From contig JAEYLC010000015.1 in assembly GCA_023461435.1 (NCBI GenBank), forward strand, positions 1-29,154: a stretch of 29,154 nt of DNA, written 5' to 3'. The position numbers were made by a program, and so were the translations under genes. Source of the stretch: Bacillota bacterium (GTDB taxonomy: Bacteria > Bacillota > Clostridia > Christensenellales > SZUA-584). The notes below the pieces were generated by a model that had not been told where the DNA came from, did not search any database, and saw only the letters and a program-made list of their open reading frames with translations. Shown piece by piece: positions 23,401-29,154 of this stretch (position 1 is the stretch's first letter; each line of letters opens with the position of its first letter).

Positions 23401-24293
23401 TCTCGTTCCCTTATGTGGTGAGGGACAACGTGACGCTGTACGCGAGGTGGGAGCAGCAGCCGCAGACCAATCTGCTCCGCGATGTCGGTCTTTCGAGCGG
23501 CTCACTAAACCGCGGCTTTGCGAAGACGGTCACGAGCTACAAGATCACGATCGGCGAGAACGACGGGAGCTTTACGCTGACGCCCTTCAAGGAGTACGAC
23601 GGCGCGACCATGACGGTCAACGGCAAGCCGTATTCGAGTTATACCGTGAGCCTTGCGAACGGCAAGAGTGCCACGATCACCGTCAAGGTCACCTATCTTA
23701 AAAAATCGAAGACCTACAAGTTCAGCGTGACAAGGGCGAAATCCTCAAACAACGCTTTAAGCGCACTTTCCGTCATCGGCGGCTCTTTGAGCCAGCCGTT
23801 TGACCCGAACGTGCTGAACTATACGCTGACGCTTGATGAAAACACGAAGAGCACGACGATAAAGGCCGTCGCGGCGGCGGGTAAGGCGGCAAAGCTCTCT
23901 CCCGCGTCCAAGAAAATTGCGCTCAACAACGGGCAGAGCAAGGATGTAAAGATCACGGTCAAGGCGCAGTCGGGCGCGAAGCGGACGTACACGATACACG
24001 TTGTGCGCGCGGCGTCCACAAACGCCGACTTAAAGTCGCTCAAATCGAGCGGGTTGTCGCCCGGATTCAGCCCGGGCAACACGCATTATACCGTCGTGCT
24101 GCCCGCGAACAAGAGCGCCGCATCCATCTCCGCCAAGGCGGGCGGATACAAGTCCGTGGTTTATATCGACGGCGCGAAAAAGTCATCGAAGAAGGTCACG
24201 CTTGCAAGCGGGCAGAGCGTCGATGTGCATGTCACCGTCGTGTCGCAGGCGGGGAATTCGAAGGAATATGTCGTCACGGTGATAAGGCAATAA
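20472..24293 (+). CDS. Secreted SpoIID-domain protein with SH3b, InlB-type repeats and cadherin-like domains
   Basis: 1273 residues from the ATG at 20472, set by AGGAGA (20458-20463); the frame opens 11 codons earlier without a ribosome binding site. A signal peptide (1-25, ending AFA before ADEQ) marks export. Residues about 40-460 are a SpoIID/LytB domain: YLYGVVPWEMSDAFPPEALK and AQAVAARNYAE around 145-175, with the Glu of the lytic-transglycosylase active site in PWEM, and RFGHGIGLSQRGAQQRA at about 431-447. An SH3b domain follows (about 490-565, NIRSGPATSYSSINKLPNG). Residues about 570-995 hold six InlB/Flg_new-type repeats (GYxFxGW, YxANW), and about 999-1273 hold three cadherin-like beta-sandwich domains. 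No LPXTG or S-layer motif is seen. It is probably a peptidoglycan-acting wall or surface protein rather than the sporulation SpoIID itself. Confidence 0.9.
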   Translation: MRRKFLVTVVFILVFLLATVSTAFAADEQYQIVRVKLSIGQPTEFSFFADGNYTVGETGLERQLYTVKLEGGTLNLYCGSERLASGGTIKLVRHAPIDGRNNFIWMYNERAAQVTGNQTDKFRYLGDMEFSIDNGHIAAVNYVYIEDYLYGVVPWEMSDAFPPEALKAQAVAARNYAETHISGIMTDTSANQVYNGYYYPIKTKSLDAVTQTVGKVLTYGEPGSVIEAFFTASNGGYTDIPLHRWGNGEGWAYYQFSEDSFDTANTESRYETIYFPASFADYGAVTVAASEGTPDKAKAIACIKQAIFENEVFRTAFPGVADRNGFELTGVSNLVAHDYDINGNEDHSRVPGYSENRCVDFIKMTGDFNVLVGGTTPAEVKSVTIDLRYLDGSLASSGNEFKAFNIDALTLFVVAPVKDGDTVLGYSISQKRFGHGIGLSQRGAQQRANSTDPTVNTFDKILEFYYPGTALTTQGYAPPTLSAPSGLGHSNAAVATDLVNIRSGPATSYSSINKLPNGARIEVVQADVATTSDSKWHKIYYAGQYAYIAANYKTTPYVQLDGGTLTRTPLTVSFATNGGSAVSAPTYYHADSITSSPATSKPNYDLEGWYFDAGLSSKATFPCILTRDTTLNAKWTPTLYSIGYDLRGGSADNPGGYTVESGAFTLNNPSRNGYAFTGWTGTGLDGPTMSVTIPAGSSGHRAYYANWSPITYSIYYNLNGGNDVSNPGSYTADSGAITLSNPSKYGYTFTGWTGTGLSSPTTNVTIPTGSWGSRTYYANWTPTSYSIGYDLRGGSADNPGGYTVESGAFTLNNPTRNGYAFTGWTGTGLDAPTMSVTIPAGSSGYRAYYANWSPITYSIWYNLDGGNDVSNPGSYTIESGDIHLANPIRTGFGFVGWSGTGLSEPTMSVTIPAGSTGDRGYTANWAPYSCTINFDSQGGSSVGGMQKGLWDTIPSEPGTSRFGFNFTGWYTGSGERVSFPYVVRDNVTLYARWEQQPQTNLLRDVGLSSGSLNRGFAKTVTSYKITIGENDGSFTLTPFKEYDGATMTVNGKPYSSYTVSLANGKSATITVKVTYLKKSKTYKFSVTRAKSSNNALSALSVIGGSLSQPFDPNVLNYTLTLDENTKSTTIKAVAAAGKAAKLSPASKKIALNNGQSKDVKITVKAQSGAKRTYTIHVVRAASTNADLKSLKSSGLSPGFSPGNTHYTVVLPANKSAASISAKAGGYKSVVYIDGAKKSSKKVTLASGQSVDVHVTVVSQAGNSKEYVVTVIRQ
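22389..23252 (+). repeat. Tandem duplication (about 435-base unit) inside the surface-protein gene
   Basis: Two units, 22389-22823 and 22824-23252, each encode a pair of unlike InlB-type repeats: one beginning YSIGYDLRGGSADNPGGYTV, the other YSI(Y/W)YNL(N/D)GGNDVSNPG. The first halves are nearly identical in protein and highly similar in DNA; the second halves have diverged more. The reading frame is kept. This shows recent A-B-A-B expansion of the stalk. Confidence 0.85.
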
Positions 24294-24352
24294 CAGAAGC
24301 GACTGAAAAGTCTATCTCGAAAAGTTTGTTGAATTTAGTCTAACTGTTATCA

Positions 24353-24389
24353 GGGGCTTGCCATCTGTCTATTGGAGGCAAGCCCTTTG
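24353..24389 (+). terminator. Probable terminator of the surface-protein gene
   Basis: Perfect 9-bp stem GGGCTTGCC (24354-24362) / GGCAAGCCC (24377-24385), 14-base loop, then a short TTTGGCTTT tract. It lies 60 bases after the stop. The T-run is weak, so efficiency is uncertain. Confidence 0.65.
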
Positions 24390-24514
24390 GCTTTGCCGCA
24401 ATACGATGGCGATTACAGCTGTCCGGAAGGGTTTCCAGAGGGCATATCATGTTGTTTTACTGGCTTGGGCTCAGGGTCAGTAGTTTTCCAATTGTTACAA
24501 AATGCTTTTTAGGG

Positions 24515-24543
24515 TTGATTATTTATTGGATCGATGATATTTT
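24515..24543 (+). promoter_or_regulatory. Candidate promoter of the adenylation-formyltransferase-ACP-MBOAT operon
   Basis: TTGATT (24515-24520), 17 bases, TATTTT (24538-24543). It would give a leader of about 170 bases before the TTG start at 24720. The preceding part of the gap (24390-24514) shows no gene or clear structure. Confidence 0.35.
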
Positions 24544-24570
24544 TAATTAAACTAATACTGTTATTTTCGG

Positions 24571-24642
24571 TTGAACCCTTAACGGGTTTCAAGACTTTGG
24601 TTTCTAGGGTGGGAAACTGTTTTCCGCCTTTTTATTTTCTTT
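24571..24642 (+). promoter_or_regulatory. Leader hairpins with intrinsic terminator ahead of the operon (possible attenuator)
   Basis: First hairpin TTGAACCC (24571-24578) / GGGTTTCAA (24584-24592). Second hairpin GGTGGGAAA (24608-24616) / TTTTCCGCC (24620-24628), nine pairs with two G-T wobbles, followed by TTTTTATTTTCTTT: a good rho-independent terminator about 80 bases upstream of the first gene. GGTTTC (about 24599-24604) can pair instead with GAAAC (24613-24617), which would break the terminator stem, as an antiterminator would. The AGGGTGGG at 24606-24613 resembles the start of a T-box sequence, but the rest of that consensus is absent. It may equally be a simple second terminator of the upstream gene. 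Confidence 0.45.
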
Positions 24643-24719
24643 AACTGTTTATTTGAATTAAGCTAAAGTTTTATTGGCCGATGAATAAGTATTAATCATG
24701 GAAAGGATTATGACCTGTT

Positions 24720-26243
24720 TTGCAGACGAGTATTCTTGAGTGGTTAGAGGCATCCGCCGAGAGATATCCGTGTAAACCGGCATTCTCTGATGAAACCAAT
24801 GAGATTTCTTTTTTAGAAGTTATGAACGGAGCCAAGGCGATAGGGAGCTGCCTGTCAGAGATTGACGGACCGGGAAATCCGGTGGCCGTTTTAACAGGCA
24901 GGCACGCATTCACACCAGTGTGTTTTTTTGGAGTGCTGTATTCCGGGTGCCATTATGTCCCTCTTGATCCCGAGAGCCCGGCAGATCGTCTCAATTCGAT
25001 TTTAAACAGGCTCAATACAAATATCATACTCACAGATGACAAACATTTGCCTTTGATAAAAACTCTGAATTTTTCCGGCAAGATCATTGTAATGGAGCAG
25101 GCGCTGCAAACAAAAATCGAGGAGTTTCGGCTCAGCGGTATACGCGCAGCGGTGACCGACCTTGACCCTATGTATATTATTTTTACATCCGGTTCAACGG
25201 GTGTGCCCAAAGGGGTGGTCACCTCCCACCGTGCAATGTGCAATTTTATTTCGGGCTTGGCGCAAGTCACGGGAATTGATCATACCGATGTCATTGGCAG
25301 CCAGGCACCTTTGGATTATGTGGGTGCGGTGAAAGACATCTATGTCGGCTTATATACGGGTGCCACCATTTTTATCATACCGAAAACCTATTTTGCCGTT
25401 TCGGAAAATCTTTTTGATCTCTTAAATAACCGAGGAATCACCTCTGTTGCATGGACAGTCACCGCCTTGGTGCTGCCGACGATACAGGGGATTTTTGATG
25501 AATGTGATCCTCCGAAACATCTTAAACGCGTATGCTTTACCGGTTCGGTCATGCCGTGTAAGTATTTAAGAGTTTGGCAGCAGCATTTGCCCGGCGTCAG
25601 GTTTATCAATCTATATGGGCCTACAGAGGTTACTGCTTGCTGCTCCTATCATATTGTGGATAAGCTTGTTGATGATGGGGATTCGATCCCCATTGGTCTG
25701 CCTTTCAGGAATTATAAAATGTTTGTACTGAAAGACGACAATACAGAAGCAGAGTTCGGAGAATTAGGGGAGCTTTGCGTGGGCGGTATTTCGCTTGCCT
25801 CGGGGTATTATAATGATCCCGAACGTTCTAACGAGCATTTCATACAAAATCCTTTGCATAATCTGTACAGAGATATCGTTTACAAAACCGGAGATCTCAG
25901 TATACAGCGGCATGACGGCATTTTTGAGTACCATGGAAGGCGGGACAGGCAGATCAAACTGCACGGCTACAGGGTCGAACTCGGTGAAATCGAAGAATCG
26001 GTGAAAGCACTGAACGATGTTAAAGACGGCTGCTGTTTGTATGACGCCGCCAGTGAGTGTCTCTTCTTGTTTTACAGCGGATTGGCTTCAAATAAAGAGA
26101 TTGTCGTGGAACTCCGAAAAAAGCTTCCCGCCCATATGATTCCGCGCAAAATCGTTCGGCTCGAAGCGTTGCCTCTGATGCCTAATATGAAAGTTGATAT
26201 GCAGACGCTGAAAAAGATCATGGCGGAGGGAAGAAATACATAG
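24720..26243 (+). CDS. Amino-acid adenylation enzyme (stand-alone, DltA/NRPS A-domain-like)
   Basis: 507 residues, one complete adenylation domain without fused carrier or condensation domain. Motifs: A3 FTSGSTGVPKG (155-165), A5 NLYGPTE (298-304), A7 YKTGDL (388-393), A8 GRRDRQIKLHGYRVELGEIE (406-425) and A10 Lys491 in NMKVD. Asp199 in APLDYVGAVKDIY aligns with the Asp that binds the substrate alpha-amino group in A domains and DltA, so an amino acid is the likely substrate. It would form aminoacyl-AMP and load the carrier protein encoded at 27198. The start is TTG at 24720, with AAGGA about 12 bases before it; no in-frame ATG suits better. The operon parallels dltABC, but the protein is not simply DltA given the inserted formyltransferase gene. 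Confidence 0.9.
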   Translation: MQTSILEWLEASAERYPCKPAFSDETNEISFLEVMNGAKAIGSCLSEIDGPGNPVAVLTGRHAFTPVCFFGVLYSGCHYVPLDPESPADRLNSILNRLNTNIILTDDKHLPLIKTLNFSGKIIVMEQALQTKIEEFRLSGIRAAVTDLDPMYIIFTSGSTGVPKGVVTSHRAMCNFISGLAQVTGIDHTDVIGSQAPLDYVGAVKDIYVGLYTGATIFIIPKTYFAVSENLFDLLNNRGITSVAWTVTALVLPTIQGIFDECDPPKHLKRVCFTGSVMPCKYLRVWQQHLPGVRFINLYGPTEVTACCSYHIVDKLVDDGDSIPIGLPFRNYKMFVLKDDNTEAEFGELGELCVGGISLASGYYNDPERSNEHFIQNPLHNLYRDIVYKTGDLSIQRHDGIFEYHGRRDRQIKLHGYRVELGEIEESVKALNDVKDGCCLYDAASECLFLFYSGLASNKEIVVELRKKLPAHMIPRKIVRLEALPLMPNMKVDMQTLKKIMAEGRNT

Positions 26244-26297
26244 CTGTTGACATACAGTAACGATACAAACCTAGATGCTTAACAAAGGAGGAAAAGT

Positions 26298-27179
26298 TTG
26301 AAATATCGGAATGTATTTGTTTTAGGAACAGACCAATTTGCAGTATTTTGTGCAAAAATCATTATGAGTTTTGATTACCCTGTTCAGATTATTGATACCA
26401 ATGATGAAAAAAATCCTGTTCTCTTTTCTGTGTGTAAAAAAATAGATCTACCGTATATTCATATAAGAAAAGAGTCCAGAACAGAGTTTTTTCTTGATAA
26501 AAAAACAGACTTGCTGTTAATAAGCGCAATAAATCCATGGATTATTCCAAACAGTATTTTAAGTGAAGCAAGCATAAAGGCAGTTAATCTACATCACTCG
26601 CTGTTACCGCGGCATCCGGGTCGCAATGCTGAAGCTTGGGCAATTTTCTGCGGAGACAATAAGACGGGGGTCACATGGCATCTCATAACCTCCGACGTAG
26701 ACGGCGGCGAGATCGTTACTCAAGCCGAAATAAAGTTGGATGAAAGAACCACATCGCTCGGCTTGTTACGTATTCAAAACAATTTGGCTAAAGATTTATT
26801 CAAGTCGATATGTAAAGATCTTTTGAATGATTGTCTAAAAACATTTCCTCAGGAAATGAGACATGAAAAAGTACATTACTCTTGGGAGAGACCAAACAAT
26901 GGCTTATTAAATCCTGATTGGGATTCAACACAGATTTCTCGCTTTATACGGTCGATGGATTACGGGTTTTTGAAGATTTTGGGAGATCCAGTTGTTCTGG
27001 TTGATAATATCCCTTATACATGGAGTTCTTATGAAATCTCAGAAAACACCGGTAATGATTTTGAACGGATCCAAAAGAATGAAGAGAGTGTTTTTATCTA
27101 TAAGCGAGACAAAGTGTTTCTGTTAAAGAATGTTCATAGAATAAATACAAAACAAGCAAGTGACAAATATATCTATTAG
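26298..27179 (+). CDS. Formyltransferase (Fmt/GART-type fold)
   Basis: 293 residues. The N-terminal Rossmann-type domain has the formyltransferase signature NLHHSLLPRHPGRNAEAWAI (97-116) and TGVTWHLITSDVDGGEIV (123-140). The catalytic triad equivalents Asn97, His99 and Asp135 are all present, so it should transfer formyl from 10-formyl-tetrahydrofolate to an amino group. A Formyl_trans_C-like tail begins near residue 205 (NPDWDSTQISRFIRSM). The PGRNAEAWA loop differs from that of methionyl-tRNA formyltransferase and is more like stand-alone or NRPS-associated formyltransferases. AAAGGAGG six bases before the TTG at 26298 fixes the start. Lying between an adenylation enzyme and a carrier protein, its likely substrate is an aminoacyl-carrier or the product sugar. 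This is inference. Confidence 0.88.
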   Translation: MKYRNVFVLGTDQFAVFCAKIIMSFDYPVQIIDTNDEKNPVLFSVCKKIDLPYIHIRKESRTEFFLDKKTDLLLISAINPWIIPNSILSEASIKAVNLHHSLLPRHPGRNAEAWAIFCGDNKTGVTWHLITSDVDGGEIVTQAEIKLDERTTSLGLLRIQNNLAKDLFKSICKDLLNDCLKTFPQEMRHEKVHYSWERPNNGLLNPDWDSTQISRFIRSMDYGFLKILGDPVVLVDNIPYTWSSYEISENTGNDFERIQKNEESVFIYKRDKVFLLKNVHRINTKQASDKYIY

Positions 27180-27197
27180 GTAAGAGGGGTAGTTGTA

Positions 27198-27425
27198 ATG
27201 GAAAAATTGCTGGAAATACTCAATGAAATCCGGCCGGATGTGGATTTTGCATCGGAAAAAGCGCTGATTGACGACGGGATTCTCGATTCCTTTGATGTTG
27301 TCAATATTGTGTCGGAATTATCGGACGCTTTTCATGTCAAGATTACGATCCGACATTTGAAACCCGAGAATTTCAACTCCGCTGAAGCCATGCGGGAATT
27401 GATACAGAAGCTGTCGGAATTATAA
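27198..27425 (+). CDS. Acyl carrier protein (DltC-like)
   Basis: 75 residues, acidic, predicted four-helix carrier protein. The phosphopantetheine attachment site is DGILDSFDVV with Ser31 (DSF in place of the usual DSL; DltC proteins also often have DSF/DSM). The Ser would carry the 4'-phosphopantetheine arm that accepts the activated amino acid from the adenylation enzyme upstream. GAGGGG eight bases before the ATG is the ribosome binding site. It starts 18 bases after the formyltransferase stop and four bases before the MBOAT gene, so it is firmly in the operon. Confidence 0.92.
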   Translation: MEKLLEILNEIRPDVDFASEKALIDDGILDSFDVVNIVSELSDAFHVKITIRHLKPENFNSAEAMRELIQKLSEL

Positions 27426-27429
27426 TATA

Positions 27430-29019
27430 ATGAGTTATGTATCACTGACATTCCCGTTATTCGTGATAATTGTTTTTCTGCTCTATTTCGTTGCTCCTTT
27501 GAAATGGCGCTGGATTGTGCTGCTTTTTGCCAGCTATGCGTTCTATTTTTTAGCAGATGCCAAGAGTTTAGTTTTTATCGCTATCACTACTGTCTGTACG
27601 TTTTTTGCTGCGCAGCTTATGGGTCATATCAGTACACAGACAAAAGATGTACTGAAACTGAACAACTCGGTATGGAGTGGTGATCAGCGCAAAAAGTTTT
27701 CCGGCAAGCAGCAAAGAAAAAGACGTACGGTCATGATCTGCGCGTTGCTGCTGGTCTTTGGAATCCTTGGTGTATTGAAGTATTTTAGTTTTATTACGTA
27801 TAATATCAGCAGTCTATTGGGATTGCCGGAAAATCTTTGGCGGCTCGATATTTTGCTTCCGATCGGTATTTCCTTCTATACGTTTCAATCAACCAGCTAT
27901 GTCATTGACGTGTACCGCGACGCTTATAATCCGGATAGAAATTTTGCAAAATACGCCCTTTTTGTGTCCTTCTTTCCGCAGATACTGCAAGGGCCGATCG
28001 GCAGGTATGACGAGCTTGCCCCGCAGTTAACGGCGCCAAACAAATTCAGTTCCAATAATTTAAAAAACGGCCTTCAATTGGTGCTATGGGGATATTTTAA
28101 AAAACTAGTGATAGCTGACCGAATAGCAGTGCTCGTTGCAGCGGTTTATGACGGCGGCGGAAATTTTGGATTCTTCGTTAATTCAATTGCCGTTTTGGCA
28201 TACGGGCTTCAGATATACTGCGATTTTTCGGGAGGTATCGATATCTCTCGCGGTATTGCGGAGGTCATGGGCATTAAAATGGCCCAGAACTTCAAACGTC
28301 CTTACTTTGCTCAGACAATATCGGAGTTCTGGCGGCGCTGGCATATCACGCTCGGCAATTGGACAAGAGAATACGTGTTTTATCCGGTTGTGTTGTCCAA
28401 GGGAATAACCAAGCTGGCACGACAATTGAGAAAACGGCTTGGGAAACATGCGGCGAAGGTGCTGCCTGCCTGCATAGCCAGTTTGATCTGCTTTCTGATA
28501 ATTGGTATATGGCATGGTGCTGCTTGGAAGTTCGTTTTTTACGGCTTATATTACGGCTTACTGATAGCATTCTCACAGCTTTTCAACCCGTTTTTTAACA
28601 GGCTTTCGGATAAATTGAAAATCAATCGCAAATGCTTCAGTTGGAGATTATTCGGCATGCTGCGCACACTTTTCCTCGTTTCCATAGGCCGGTGCATTGT
28701 AAGAAGCGAAGATTTTGCGCATGGTATCAACATGATTAATTCTTCGCTGACCCGCTGGGATCCTTGGTCTATATTTGATGGAGCCCCATTAAAGCTTGGT
28801 TTAAACCAATATGATTACCATGTCTTATTCTTCGCCGTACTGATATTGCTGGTTGTCGGGATTTTGCAGGAAAAAGGCTATGAAATCCGCAAAGAGATGG
28901 AAAAGCAGAATTTATGGTTCCGGGCAGTTATCATCATAGGCGCCGTCATTGCCATTGTTCTTTTCGGTGCCTATAGTTCTGGATACAGCGCTTTAAACTT
29001 TATATATGCAGGTTTCTGA
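27430..29019 (+). CDS. MBOAT family membrane O-acyltransferase (DltB/AlgI-like)
   Basis: 529 residues with about eleven membrane segments spread over the whole length. MBOAT signatures: FYTFQSTSYVIDVYR (about 153-167), PQILQGPIGRYDEL, EFWRRWHITLGNW with His305, and IGIWHGAAWKFVFYG with His362, the invariant catalytic His. Members such as DltB, AlgI and PatA move an acyl group from a carrier protein or other donor across the membrane onto a polymer or glycan. Here the donor should be the (formyl-)aminoacyl carrier protein encoded four bases upstream. The ribosome binding site is poor, implying translational coupling. DltB and AlgI usually need an SGNH/DltD-type partner encoded next; the sequence to the window end shows none intact. 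Confidence 0.94.
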   Translation: MSYVSLTFPLFVIIVFLLYFVAPLKWRWIVLLFASYAFYFLADAKSLVFIAITTVCTFFAAQLMGHISTQTKDVLKLNNSVWSGDQRKKFSGKQQRKRRTVMICALLLVFGILGVLKYFSFITYNISSLLGLPENLWRLDILLPIGISFYTFQSTSYVIDVYRDAYNPDRNFAKYALFVSFFPQILQGPIGRYDELAPQLTAPNKFSSNNLKNGLQLVLWGYFKKLVIADRIAVLVAAVYDGGGNFGFFVNSIAVLAYGLQIYCDFSGGIDISRGIAEVMGIKMAQNFKRPYFAQTISEFWRRWHITLGNWTREYVFYPVVLSKGITKLARQLRKRLGKHAAKVLPACIASLICFLIIGIWHGAAWKFVFYGLYYGLLIAFSQLFNPFFNRLSDKLKINRKCFSWRLFGMLRTLFLVSIGRCIVRSEDFAHGINMINSSLTRWDPWSIFDGAPLKLGLNQYDYHVLFFAVLILLVVGILQEKGYEIRKEMEKQNLWFRAVIIIGAVIAIVLFGAYSSGYSALNFIYAGF

Positions 29020-29154
29020 AAGAGGTGGAAGTTTGAAACAAACAGATAGTAACGTACCCTGAAGGCGCAGAGAAAGAAGCTGCTGAAGAAAGAAGCTTGA
29101 AAAAAGAATATGGCACATAGTGCTAAGAGGCTATAACGCCGTCGGAATCCACGA
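29020..29154 (+). other. No intact gene; ribosome binding site with aborted reading frame after the MBOAT gene
   Basis: AGAGGTGG (29021-29028) precedes TTG at 29033, a normal arrangement for the next operon gene, but the frame stops after nine codons (MKQTDSNVP, stop at 29060-29062). The other frames also contain stops within 135 bases. Either the next gene (expected SGNH/DltD-like) is a decayed fragment, or its real start is beyond the window. Confidence 0.45.

Noticed and set aside
24600..24640. ZTP (10-formyl-folate related) riboswitch ahead of the formyltransferase operon
   Set aside because: GGTGGGAAAC resembles part of the ZTP consensus, but the CCACCGGGGAGC part and the second conserved domain are absent.

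Overview
The window looks like a chromosomal segment from a moderately GC-rich, probably spore-forming member of the Bacillota (Clostridia-like). The clues are strong AGGAGG-type ribosome binding sites with frequent TTG/GTG starts, two PadR regulators, a YtxC-type sporulation protein, a SpoIID-domain surface protein and Tex. No rRNA, complete tRNA, CRISPR array or transposase was seen.

Layout. The left edge cuts a MazF/PemK toxin gene (minus strand, 1-79). Next is a four-gene operon (293-3212): PadR regulator, pentapeptide-repeat protein, and a DrrA/DrrB-type ABC exporter. A minus-strand block follows with an amidohydrolase, an L-2-amino-thiazoline-4-carboxylate hydrolase-like protein and YtxC. 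A second ABC operon (6241-11012) has one ATPase, two ABC-2 permeases, two small uncharacterised proteins and a DUF6125-like protein, and ends at a clear terminator.

From about 11,070 to 15,800 the window is accessory. It holds a TetR regulator with its own operator and a small membrane protein, a SLOG-like protein divergent from a ribbon-helix-helix protein (missed by a 60-residue cut-off), and the 3' scrap of a second DUF6125 gene together with a copy of its terminator. After these comes a strikingly AT-rich two-gene SIR2-HerA module, an anti-phage defence type, with its own promoter and terminator.

Core genes resume with tex, a HAD-family phosphatase, an MBL-fold hydrolase, a second PadR, and a 1273-residue secreted protein (SpoIID, SH3b, InlB-type repeats, cadherin-like domains). 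The right end carries an operon behind a possible attenuator: amino-acid adenylation enzyme, formyltransferase, stand-alone carrier protein and MBOAT membrane acyltransferase. It resembles dltA-dltC-dltB with an N-formylation step added. I infer that a formyl-aminoacyl group is made on the carrier protein and transferred to a cell-surface or exported acceptor. This is the best candidate for an undescribed system here. The gene that should follow appears broken or absent (29,020-29,154).
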